Shown: positions 50,985 to 61,789 of the stretch, piece after piece
How the letters are laid out: every line of letters starts with the position of its first letter
Numbering within the stretch: the first letter of the stretch is position 1
Notes under the pieces: model-generated
Told to the model about the DNA's origin: nothing
The model's input: only the letters and a program-made list of their open reading frames with translations
The model's database searches: none
Assembly (NCBI GenBank): GCA_003254925.1
Contig: QANZ01037276.1
Location: 85,610-149,609 of the forward strand
Source: Chamaecrista fasciculata
Lineage: Eukaryota > Streptophyta > Magnoliopsida > Fabales > Fabaceae
Direction of reading: 5' to 3'
DNA: 64,000 nt
Program-made: the position numbers and the translations under genes

Positions 50985-51331
50985 TGGTCAAACACCTATT
51001 TTGGTACCTAATGTTTACCCCAAGTTTCGTTTTGGTTCTTAATATTTTTTTTGTTCCGTTTTGATTCTTAACGTTTCCTAAAAGTTTCATCTTTGGTCCA
51101 TTGTATTAAATATGATCATATCTCTCTTGTTTCAAATCCGAATGCAATTAAATCACAGCTACGGATTAAATTTGATGAGCTCTTTCTTTGTCTCGTTGAA
51201 GTTATTGGCAAACAAAGTCAAATCGACCATGAAATCGGACCCGAAAAAGGGTCTCTTACTTTATGAATTTGGTCATATCTCTCTCGTTTCAAGTCTGAAT
51301 GCAGTGAAATAGGAGCTACAAGTTATTTTTT
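50985..51331. repeat. Truncated copy of fold-back family C in the IDI promoter region
   Basis: About 350 bp resembles the left arm of the 2875-3733 fold-back: shared AAAAGTTTCATCTTTGGTCC, TTTGATGAG(T/C)TCTTTCTTTG and GACCCGAAAA blocks. It stops where the next fold-back element begins, so it was truncated or split by that insertion. It lies about 100 bp upstream of the IDI start codon. Confidence 0.7.
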
Positions 51332-52563
51332 AGGGTAAATTACAGAAAATGGCCATGTGGTTTAGCCCATTTTCAGATAGGGTCCTGTGATTTAAAAAAT
51401 GTCAAATTGGGGGCATGTGGTTTCCTCCGATAACAAATAGGGTCCCAGGTGGTTTTTTTTCATCCTAATTAACGGTGTGAAGTTTAAAATGGACTGTTTT
51501 GTAATTTAAGCATTTTTTATTATTAAAACAAACTTAAAAAAGAACTATTTTGTAATTTGAACCAAAATACAAATCCAAAAAAGAAAAAACCCCTCTTCTT
51601 CTTCGCTACAAGCCTACAACACTCAGCCATGGCTCTCTCATCAAATAAAAAATTACGCCGGTGTTGAAATAGCACGGTTTCCTCCCCCAAAACGACGCTG
51701 CATATGATGGATTTGACCAGAATTTAGGTGTGAAGTAATTCGAGAGATTAGTGTGACAATACTCCGGCGCGCCAAGCACATGCGCCTTCAAATCGATGTT
51801 CCAGAGTTTCGCTACGTCGTCCACCACGATCAAATCGGAATCAAAGTAGATTATCCGGCGAACTCTGGCCGGCAATAGATCGGCGAGGTACAACCTCGCG
51901 TAATTGAGAGGCTGGAGTCAAAGTGGTAGAGGTGGAATTCCAGATACGGAAACGTCGCGGTGATCATCCGCCGGAGCTCCGACCGTCGGTGCGTGGTGGC
52001 GATGAAGTGGAACACCACATTCTCCGGGCAAGACGCGTGCTGCAAAATGGAGAAGACGTCGGCGACTGAACCGCAAAGGTAGGTGGCGTCGAGAGTCATT
52101 GCTATGTGAATCACGGAAGGCTCCTTCCACTGCGAAATGCAGGAGCCTCCCTGAACGACGGAATATCGCCGCCACCATGAGCCACCGGGAATCCAGCGAT
52201 GGCTGATAATGGCGGCGATGGCGGCGAGGAGAGTGTGAGTGACTGAGTGTTGTAGGCTTGTAGCGAAGAAGAAGAGAAAATGGCCAAAAGAAAAAAAAAG
52301 AAGAGGGGTTTTTTTTTTTGGATTTGTATTTTGGTTCAAATTGCAAAATAGTCCTTTTTTAAGTTTGTTTTAATAATAAAAAATGCTTAAATTACAAAAC
52401 AGTCCATTTTAAACTTCACACCGTCAATTAGGATGAAAAAAATCACCTGGGACCCTATTTGTTAACGGAGGAAACCACATGCCCCCAATTTGACACTTTT
52501 TAAATCACAGGACCCTATCTGAAAATGGGCCAAACCACATGGCCCTTTTCTGTAATTTACCCT
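51332..52563. mobile_element. Fold-back Mutator-like element with captured GATL fragment
   Basis: Inverted terminal arms (about 51333-51626 and 52243-52563) begin (A)GGGTAAATTACAGAAAA and match with scattered substitutions plus a roughly 24-bp extra stretch in the right arm. GGGTAAATTAC-type ends are common on plant Mutator-like elements. The nine bases outside the GGG ends (TATTTTTTA and TTCTTTTTA) agree at seven positions, a plausible decayed 9-bp target duplication. The centre is a captured glycosyltransferase fragment. No transposase is present. Confidence 0.8.
51627..52242 (-). pseudogene. Captured GATL (GT8 galacturonosyltransferase-like) fragment
   Basis: On the minus strand, IHIAMTLDATYLCGSVADVF, LQHASCPENVVFHFIATTHR and [15 protein letters not shown] are followed, in a shifted frame, by [40 protein letters not shown] and [20 protein letters not shown]. 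These are core GATL sequences including the DSD metal-binding motif of GT8 enzymes. A deletion between HFDS and the QPLNYAR-type segment removes roughly 20 residues and breaks the frame, and a second small frame change lies upstream (FREAPAFRS against VIHIAMT). It has no start, stop or C-terminal half. It is a fragment inside the fold-back element. Confidence 0.82.
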
Positions 52564-52626
52564 TCTTTTTATAAACATTCTTATTTTTCAACAATTTGGC
52601 TGACATCTATAGATTCTCGGAGGACA

Positions 52627-53235
52627 TGTGATAATAGGCCCAATAATCAGGAAGCCCAAATGGCAGAGCGTGCCCTCGATCCAGCAGACTACAAGCCCAC
52701 CAGGTGGATCTCATAGGCATGAACGCCCTATACCTCGCCATCAGGTGTGGACGCCCACAGTCACGAGGGGTGTGGGCGCCCACGCGTCAACAAATGCGGA
52801 AATATTCCCTGAATCAATCAGGAGCCAATTAAGGATCGGCCAAGATCCTCTGTCAATCAAGACAGATCACTCTGGGATCCTTCTCCTTGATGACGCCTTG
52901 GCCAACAAGGCACCTTCCACAGGAACAGAAATTATGTAGGAGCAAAGAATCACAATCAGATCGACCAGGATCACAATCAAGCATCCAGGCATTTATGGCA
53001 AGATCACAACTGATTGCCCTTTACCAGTATAAAAGGTTAACCCTTCACGCTGGAAAAAGGTACGCTCTCTACTCAGTCAATTGAGATTATTGAGCTCATA
53101 TCCCTTACTAACTTAAGCATCAGAGGTGAATCGCAGGGCCACCCCTGTGCGTTCATTGACTTGCAGGTGACTTCCAACCCAGAGTTGCCTCACCGAACCA
53201 GGTAATGACCCCCGGCCAGAACCAGGTTCATCACA
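52627..53235 (+). mobile_element. 5' LTR of a Tat-lineage Ty3/gypsy element
   Basis: About 609 bp, starting TGTGATAATAGGCCC and ending GGTTCATCACA, so the ends are mutually inverted (TGTGAT/ATCACA). A TATA box (TATAAAAG) lies at about 53028. Immediately after it, GGCGATGTCTGTGGGGA resembles the primer-binding-site region of Tat elements. The 3' LTR is not in the window, so the boundaries rest on these signals only. Confidence 0.65.
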
Positions 53236-53413
53236 GGCGATGTCTGTGGGGACTTTCATACAAAGTCCTATTTTTAACAATATCTTAAATCGCTGGTTTA
53301 TACCTTGTTTTTTCTTTTCTGAATGAGATGAACTCCTGGGGATAATTCATGTAAATATTTTCTTTATATATTCTCTTTAACCTATATGTTCATCTGAACC
53401 AGAGAAAGAAAGA

Positions 53414-55420
53414 ATGACATCAACTTCAGCCGATCATCAAACCCCAGGAGGCTCAGTGACTCAATCCACGCAAGATTCGACGCTCGCTCCTCCGCCCGGA
53501 TTCCCGATCATTCACGAAGCTCCGACACTGCCTAACCCAGCTCCGGTGGGGCAAATCACCATAACACCAGATGACGGGATCGCCGCCTTTAAAGCTGATA
53601 TGCGAATGGAGATGGAAGCACTCCGCCGAGACATCCGAAACATGGTCATGGGAAAGGGAAAACAAGTTGCTGAAAATTCTGGGAATGAAAACCCAGAACC
53701 TATCCTCTCGAGTGAAAACACCGGGAATCAAGAGCAGCAGGTGCCTTCGAGTTTGCCACCACCGACTCAAGTGGCAGCTCCCAACCAGTTTACTCAGCCG
53801 CAATCATGGCCCGGCGCTTACGCCTATCCACCACAGGGGTACTACTACCCTCAAGGATACTATCCGCAGTACTATTCAGGATATGGCGCCTACGGGGGAC
53901 CCAATGGGGCATATCAATCAGCGGGCGCCTACGATCCCGTGGTGCCGTCAAATACGTCGGGACAGGTGAGACCGCCCCCACTGGCGGAAGGAATTCTGGC
54001 ACCTCACGTGCAAGCAGCAGAACTTGACAAGAACTACAAAATGCCAATGAAGCTGACACCATACACTGGCGAGAAGGACCCGGATGATCACTTGCTCAGT
54101 TTTAAGGCTGCCATGAACAACTCCAACATGGGAGATCATCAAAGGTGAAAACTTTTCCCGATAACTCTGGAAGGACCAGCTTTGGATTGGTTCTCAAAGC
54201 TTCCGGCGGGCTCAGTGCACTGCTTCAGGGACTTAGAGGACGCGTTCAAGAAACGATTCGCGACCAGCAAGGTGTATAAGCAGCCGATGGCGGTATTGAC
54301 TGACATCATGCAAAAAAAAGGAGAATCGCTGAGAGATTACTTGGCGAAGTTCAGCAAAACTTGCCTGAACATTAAGGAGGTCGATGACAAAATAGCTGTT
54401 TACTCTTTTCTTGCGGGAATCAGACCAGGCCATGCCAATAAGGAACTCACTCACAGAGCCCCAAAATCTGTGGGTGAATTACTCTCAATGGCCGAGGAGT
54501 TCATAACGAAAGAGGACCTGGACAAAACCCAGCGCGATTACTTCGAAAGAATTGAGCCAGACGCGAGGAAGCCGCAAAACAAAAACTCTGAAAGTCGTGG
54601 AGAAAGCTCGAGAGGAAGGGATCATCACAGGCGTCCCCGATCTCCACCAAGAGGGAAACACACTGTCTACACAGTACTCACGGTCACTCAATCGGAAGTC
54701 TTTCGCGAGATCACCAATACTGACCTCCTCCCCAGACTCCCAGAACGCCCAAGGAGAGCGGGACGAAATGTGAATACCAGCAAGTATTGCAGGTATCATA
54801 GGGGAGAGGGCACACCACTGATGAGTGCATCACCCTAAAAGATGAAATAGAGAACCTCATTCGGCAAGGACGCCTCCCATCCAGATTCATCAAGAAGGAA
54901 GGGAACAAGAGAACCAGAGAGGACAAAGACGCTCGAGAGGCGAAAAAATCTAAGGGCGGTGGCGCTCACGATGACGACAAAAGAGGAGATCGGCGTACAC
55001 CACCAAGAGAGAACAAACCGACAGGAATCATTCACATGATCTTGGGCGGTATCGAGAAAAACGGGGCAAAGACCCCGCACAAAAGGAGAAATGTGAACCG
55101 GTCTATACTGAAAATAGACTACAAAGGGTCATCCACCGAGGAAAAATGGGTTGAACCCATAATCTTCACTGACGATGAGTTATGGGAAGTCAACCGAGAG
55201 TATGGTGATCACCGCCCAGATTGGAAACTTCACAGTAGAACGAATCATGGTGGATCAGGGCTATTCGGCAGACATCATGTACAAGCGATGTTTCGACCAG
55301 CTGGGCATCCCCATGGAAGACCTGAAGGACTATTATGGAAGCCTGATAGGATTTACGGGAGATCAGATCCCTGCCATAGGAAAGATCGATTTAAGACTCA
55401 GTGGGAGAACACGCTAGGGT
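53414..55420 (+). pseudogene. Gag and protease region of Tat-lineage retrotransposon (broken)
   Basis: Gag starts at MTSTSADHQTPGGSVTQSTQ (53414) and continues past a TGA at 54146-54148 into LEGPALDWFSKLPAGSVHCF, FKKRFATSKVYKQPMAVLTD and a CCHC-less tail (YCRYHRGEGHTTDECI in a shifted frame near 54790-54830). Protease follows in yet another frame with RIMVDQGYSADIMYKR near 55245, the D-x-G site written as DQG. At least one stop and two frame changes disable it. The Tat-type gag retains the retrotransposon-gag core. Confidence 0.82.
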
Positions 55421-56699
55421 AACCAGCAACACCATTGAATTCATAGTGGTGCAGGCGCCCTCGGCATACAACGTCCTCCTAGGACGCCCATCTTTAAATA
55501 AGATGAGAGTAGTAATATCTACTGCACATCTGCGCATGAAGTTCCCAACTCCCCAAGGGGTAGGGCAGGTGAGAACCAACCAGAAAACAGCAAGGCAATG
55601 CTATGCGGTGAGCCTCGAGAGGACTAATGAGGAAGAACGAAACAGAAAGAAAAGAACTCCCAAAACGGATGACAACGTTAAAGAAGCAGTGGACCCTGAA
55701 GTCCTGAACTGTGAGGTAGAGGATTTCAGAGATGAGATTGAGGCACAAAGACCCAAGCCGATGGGGGATTTAGAAATTATCCAACTGGGAGATGATGCAG
55801 AGAAAACTGTGCAAATCAACATGCTGTTGCACGAAGCTGAAAAAGCCGAACTCATCCAGCTCTTGAAGGCATCCTCAGATGTCTTCGCCTGGCGTCCTGC
55901 TGATATGCCGGGGATCGATCCAAAACTCATCTGTCACAGCCTCAACACAGATGGAAGGCCTGGAGTTATCCAACGAAAGCGCCTGTTCGGACAGGAGCGC
56001 CAAACAACAATCAAAGAGGAAGTGAGCAAACTCTTAGCTGCAGGTTTCATCAGAGAAACCAAATATCCTGAGTGGCTTTCCAACGTGGTGTTGGTCAAGA
56101 AAGCCAATTGCAAATGGAGGATGTGTGTGGACTTCACCGACCTGAATAAGGCTTGCCCGAAAGACCACTATCCATTGCCTAACATCGACAAGCTAGTGGA
56201 TGGGACCTTTGATCATCAGACCATGAGTTTTCTGGACGCCTTCAGCGGCTACAACCAGATCAAAATGAACCCTGAGGACGCCGAGAAAACGTCCTTCATC
56301 ACCGAGCTCGGGACGTACTGTTACACAGTGATGCCCTTCGGATTGAAAAACACGGGCGCTACTTACCAGAGAATGATGGATCTTTTCTTCAAAGATTACA
56401 TCGGGAAGAACTTGGAAGTCTACGTGGACGACATGGTGGTGAAGACCAAGGAAGGAGGAAAGCACACTGAAGACCTGAAGGAAATCTTCACTCCGCTGAG
56501 GAAGTACCAGATGAAACTGAACCCTTCCAAGTGCGCCTTTGGAGTCAACGGAGGAAAATTTCATTTATGCTCACCCACAGAGGGATCGAAGCAAACCCGG
56601 ATCAATGCAAGGCCATTCTGGAGATGAAGGCCCCGAAAACGGTCAAGGAAGTCCAACGCCTCAATGGCAGGCTAGCAACTCTTCATAGGTTCCTGTTGA
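55401..56699 (+). pseudogene. Reverse transcriptase region of Tat-lineage pol (broken)
   Basis: An open stretch carries VDFTDLNKACPKDHYPLPNI, SFLDAFSGYNQIKMNPEDAE, VMPFGLKNTGATYQRMM and the catalytic YVDDMVVKTKEGG (about 56420). Near 56560 the frame shifts and continues as MLTHRGIEANPDQCKAILEM and RLNGRLATLHRFLLR up to 56699, where pol is interrupted. The RT palm motifs themselves are intact. It belongs to the Ty3/gypsy Tat branch (FxDDMVVK, DLNKACPKD). Confidence 0.88.
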
Positions 56700-59005
56700 G
56701 GTAAAAGGCGCCTAGCGCCGCCTCAGCAATAAAGCTTTGTAGCTGTAGTTTCTTCAGTTTGATTATGTCATGTTTTTAAATTCTCTTTATTCGGATTCGT
56801 TTTCAATTCATCATGTAAGCCGTCTCACGACGCACAATTCTCTATTAATAAAACGAGTATTACTCATCACGAGTTCTCTTTGTTGGAGATTGTGCCCTAG
56901 GGCCAATCATTTTATAGATATGTTGGGAACATATCAGTTAATTTATGGAGATAAATTAATGGTTATCATATTATTAGCATGTTTACTATGATAACAATCC
57001 GTGATTAATTATGAGATAATTAATCTAAACTGTCCCTGGTCGCTCATTCAAGTGGGAACTTGAAATGAACTAAGACCAGCATGACCTCGGTGCATGAGAT
57101 GCACGCACTAGATGCTGGGACGAGAGTCATGGTGCAATTACGTAAGGTGGTTACGAGTTGCTGGACTGACCCGGAGAGTCCTGCATGGGTTTAGTCATCA
57201 GCTTGCCTCTCCTGTACACCTGTCACGACGCCTTAGACCTGAGGTCATCATTATTCCGGCGTTGCAGTTGTCAGACTTTGGCTTAGTCTAACGCTGCCCG
57301 TAACAGGGTAGTCATAAGGGCTAAGTACGGGTTTGGTTGATTGCCGTGCTGAGGAATGTGGACTGACCAAAATTGGGATTTTGTTCCCCATTAAATTGGG
57401 AGATATCTTACTGGCGCCCTCGATGAGTCTGTCCAGGAAATGCATGGCCATGCTAGATATTGGGACTTACTCAAGGAGATCGAGAAAGTAAAGGTTTGGA
57501 TCATGGATGACTTTCCCGTGCCTGATCCATAACCAAGATATCGCAGAACAATAGGGTCGGTGCCATGGAGGTACTAAGGTTAAGTCGGTTTTGGTAAAAA
57601 CCGATAACTCACGTGTTTTGGGTAGTCGTGATGGCTTGCTAGAGTCCGCTCACGACTTGTAGGTCATGGGGATGACCTACTGCCAACTTCACGTGGGGCC
57701 TGCTGGGTCACACACGAGCAGGAACAGGACACCGTTTAAAAGGGACACGAATTAGGGTTAATTCGTGGGTCACTCCGGTGGCACGATTTAAGACAAAGAG
57801 GAAATGTCTGGGACATTATGTCTTGTCTTAATTGATCTACAGTTGTGAAGTATTTAAATTTGTGAGACAAATTTAAATATAATAATTGTTAAATAATTAA
57901 TTTGGATTAATTATTTACAATTAAAATATTAAGGAAAAATAATTCAGATAAGGTTCCTAAAAGTTAGGAAATTATTGAATTATAAAATTCCCTAATATTG
58001 GCATGAGGGTGGCGCCTCTTTTATGATATTTAGGTTAATAAAATTGTTTTATTAATTTAAATAATAATTTGAATTCAAAAGATTTGATGGAGATATCAAA
58101 AGATTTGAATTCAAAAGATTTGGATGAGATCTCAAATCAGGATCTTTGGTGAATCATGACTTCCTAAGAGTTAGGAAGGTTTTTGATTTATAAAATTCCA
58201 AAGATAATTTGGGAGCATATGGCGCCATCTTAGAAGATCTTTTGGGGAGATTTGATCTCTCAAATTGATTCTCTAAGATTACGATTTGAATTTAAATTTA
58301 ATATTATGGTAATATTATAATTTGAAATTCAAGTCATGAAGCCATATTATTATTATTATTTAGAATTATAATAATGCTCTAAAAATAATTATATATGCTA
58401 GGGCTAGGCGCCTAGCATAGTGTGACAATTCATTTTGGTGAGTTTTTGGTTTTCTTCCAAGAGTTGTGAAGAGAGAAAATCGCCATCTTGAAACAAAACC
58501 CTAGTTCTTCCAAGTGAAGAAAATTTGGTTCTCAAGAGTTGAGAAGGGGAAAAGTCGACTTTGCCTAAGAGTTAGGAAAATCGACTTGAGGTTACCAAAT
58601 TAGGGTTTGTGAGAGAAGGAAAAGCAAGAAGGAGTTCTTGTTTGGGGTTTCTTCTCATGCGCCACTTTTGGAGTTTGAATCAAGAAGGAGTTCTTGAGTT
58701 CAAATACACTGTAGATTGGTCCCTAGTTCTTTTGGAGAAAAGAACTGAAGGCTAGCACCTTGGTGCCCGAAGAAACTGTTCGTGTGGATTACTGGCAGAG
58801 GGAGAACGCTGGGAGTGGGCTCCTTGGACACGCCTTGTTCAACCAATCGATTGAAACTCGTGAGGTATACCACTATCTATAAAAGTTTTAAATTCTACTA
58901 GCGGATCCGTTCGGGAATTTTAGGACCTAGCGTGTTTTATTTTAATTTTATATTTGCTTCCGCTGCGTTAGGCGCCTACAATTCCCAACACTCTTTACAT
59001 TCAGG
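56700..59005 (+). other. Intron-like interruption of the Tat pol gene
   Basis: Pol stops at TTGAG/GTAAAAGG and resumes at TTTACATTCAG/GTCTGC. Removing the stretch joins HRFLLR to SADRCLPFFKTL in frame, exactly as in uninterrupted relatives. Without the nested solo LTR the interruption is about 190 bp, ends in a pyrimidine-rich GTTCTCTTTACATTCAG, and has GT...AG borders: it looks like a spliceosomal intron between RT and RNase H. An alternative is an unrelated insertion with fortuitous GT-AG ends. Confidence 0.5.
56881..58990 (+). mobile_element. Solo LTR, 2.1 kb, nested in the Tat element
   Basis: Starts TGTTGGAGATTGTGCCCTAG, ends CAATTCCCAACA, and is flanked by the perfect 5-bp duplication CTCTT (56876-56880 and 58991-58995). 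There is no internal domain. A solo LTR forms by recombination between the two LTRs of a full element. A related LTR in reverse orientation starts at 63612. The family was not identified. Confidence 0.88.
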
Positions 59006-61254
59006 TCTGCTGATAGATGCTTACCGTTCTTTAAAACGCTAAAAGCAAACAAAAAATTCGAATGGAACGAGGAATGCGAGGAAGCCTTCCAGAAGTTGAA
59101 AAAATATCTGGCGTCACCGCCCATTCTGGTAATCCCAATCAAGGATAAGCCCAGCTATGTCTACTTGGCGTCCACAGATGACGCAGTCAGCTCAGTCTTG
59201 GTGCTAGAGGTGGGAGAAGAACAAAGACGCATCTACTTCACCAGCAAAACTCTCACAGGAGCGGAAAAGCGGTATCACCGCCTCTAGAAGTTGACATTCT
59301 CATTACTTCATTTAACTAGGAAGTTGAGGCATTACTACCAACAGTATCAGATAATTGTCAGAACAGACAGACCAATCAAGCAGGTGGTAGAACAACCAGA
59401 CATCGCTGGTAGAATGTCAATTTGGTCTGTAGAAATCTCAGAATACGGGATAACCTACGAGCCCAGGAGGGCCATCAAAGGACATGCGTTAGCAGACTTC
59501 GTAGCCGAAATGACGGGGCCTGAAAACGCCCAAAACTGGACATGGAAGGTACACTTCGATGGTGCCGTATCAAATTCACAGCGAGGTGCAGGGATAGTGA
59601 TGCGAGCCCCAGATGGCTCCATCGTGGAACAATCAATAGAAATTGAATGCCCAATCACCAACAATCAGGCAGAATACGAGGCCCTAATAGCTGTCCTGAA
59701 ATTAGCAGCGAACATCGGCGCCAAAAGGCTGGAAATTTTGGGAGATTCCCAATTGGTAATACAACAGATGAATGGGGAGTACGAAACCAAGGACCTAGTC
59801 ATGGTCCAGTACGCCGAGAAGGCGAAGAAAGTCATCGAAGGCTCTGGGATTAAAGCCACCTTCCAGCACATCTCGAGGAACAACAACGCCCGAGCAGACG
59901 AGCTCGCCAAATTGGCGTCTAAGCCATCCAAAGGAGGCAGAGACTCCATCATCAAAACGACCCTGAGAGAGCCATCAATCCTAGAGCAGGACATTCTTCC
60001 CATGGAGGAAGTTGGCGATTGGAGAACGCCAATATTCAAATATTTGGCCACAGGCGCCCTCCCTTCAGACAGAAACGAAGCCAGAAAAGTCACGAGAATA
60101 CCTGGCAAGTATTTCATCAGACAGGGAGCCTTATACAGGAAAAACTTCAGTCACCCTGGAGCCAAGTGCATAGCAGGAGATGAGATCGACAGAGTGTTGA
60201 CCGAGGTCCACAAAGGTCTATGTGCAAGCCACCAAGGCCCGATGGCGATGCGAAGGAAGATCCAAAGAGCAGGCTACTTCTGGCCAACACTTCAGCAAGA
60301 ACCTGAGAATGTTGTCCGTTCGTGCGAGAAATGTCAAAAGTACGCCAACATGATCCACTCACACACAGCTCCCCTGAACACCATCACTTCTCCGTGGCCT
60401 TTTGATCTTTGGGGGATCGACATTGCAGGGCAATCCCCGATGGCTACTTACCAGAGAAAGTTTCTCATAGTCGTCGTAGACTACTTCACAAAGTGGGTGG
60501 AAGCTAAAGCTGTGGCGTCCATAACTACGGAAGCCATGGAAAAATTCGTGTGGCAAAACATCATCACCAGGTTTGGCGTCCAAAACACGTTGATATCCAC
60601 AATGGCGCTCAGTTCACGAGCAGGAAATTCCAGGACTTCTGTAAAGTCTGGAAAATCCATCATAAGACCACCTCGGTAGAACATCCTGCCACAAACGGCC
60701 AAGTTGAATTGGCCAACAGAATCATCATACAAGAAATCAAACGGAGACTGGAGTCAGCTAAGGGAAGATGGGTTGATGAACTCCCCTCAGTATTATGGTC
60801 ATACAGGACCAAAGAGCAAACAGCCGCGAAGGAAACACCCTTCGCCTTGGCCTATGGGCATGAAGCAGTGATACCTGCTGAAGTGAACGTCCCAACCGAG
60901 AGGATAATCAATTACCCGGGTCCCAATGATGCCAACTCCAGACTGGAAGAGCTTGACAGCATGGAAGAAAGAAGGGAAGTCGCAGCCATTAGACAAGCTG
61001 CCTATAATCAGATGGTTAAGAAATACCACGACTCCAAAATCAAGCCCAGGACCCTTAAAGGGGGAGACTTGGTGCTCAGAACTGTGGAAAGCAATAGGAA
61101 AGATCCTAGACATGGGAAGCTGGGACCAAACTGGGAAGGCCCATACAGGGTTATAGAGATCCTGCTTGGCAACGCCTTCAAGTTGGAGACCTTCGAGGGT
61201 AAGCCACTTCCAAATGCTTGGAACATGGCCAAGCTTAAATTTTATTTCCCTTAG
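59006..61254 (+). pseudogene. RNase H, second (archaeal-type) RNase H and integrase of Tat pol (broken)
   Basis: RNase H begins SADRCLPFFKTLKANKKFEW and runs to KRYHRL, where TAG (59286-59288) replaces a codon before KLTFSLLHLTRKLRHYYQ. A second RNase H follows (WKVHFDGAVSNSQRGAGIVM, NNQAEYEALIAVLKLAANIG, LEILGDSQLVIQQMNGEYET), the dual-RNase-H signature of the Tat branch. Integrase has an HHCC finger (VHKGLCASHQGPMAMRRKIQ, SCEKCQKYAN) and a core DYFTKWVEAKAV. A frame change near 60600 separates HNGAQFTSRKFQDFCKVWKI and TSVEHPATNGQVELANRI from it. The C terminus KLKFYFP ends at 61254. Motifs are mostly intact but the gene is disabled. Confidence 0.88.
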
Positions 61255-61789
61255 TAAGGAAGCTTTGTAATAACCAAAGAAGGCCCTTGAGCCAATTGTA
61301 TTGAGATTTTATATCAATAAAGTGCATTTTTTCCATAACACATTGCTGTTAATCATATTAAGTTGTCTGAGGGGACGCCCTCGGAACAGCAACTAAAAGG
61401 CCCTCGAAGGAGCCTTGTGAGTATGGCACTCACCAACCATGCGGACCGTTCCTCCCTTGGATGACTAGTCAAAAACTTAGCGTATGATACGCGAACGCTC
61501 GAAGCGTGCCCATCGCGAGGCAGCACTTTAACGTGTAAACAATACGATAATGGAATCAAGGCATGGAAAATGCATGTTAAAAATGGCGTACAAGGCAAGG
61601 AATAAAGCGTTAAAAGCAAATATTGCTAAAACTAACGGCATAAAAGTTAAGGGCGCCATCGCCCAAATATCCAAAAGCGGCTCAAAGGCCACACCATGTC
61701 AAAATACAAGTGGCATGCAAGCCACGGTAAGACAAACATAAAAGAAAAAGAGGGGCGCGCAGGCCCAAAACAGAATGAACAGGCACACA

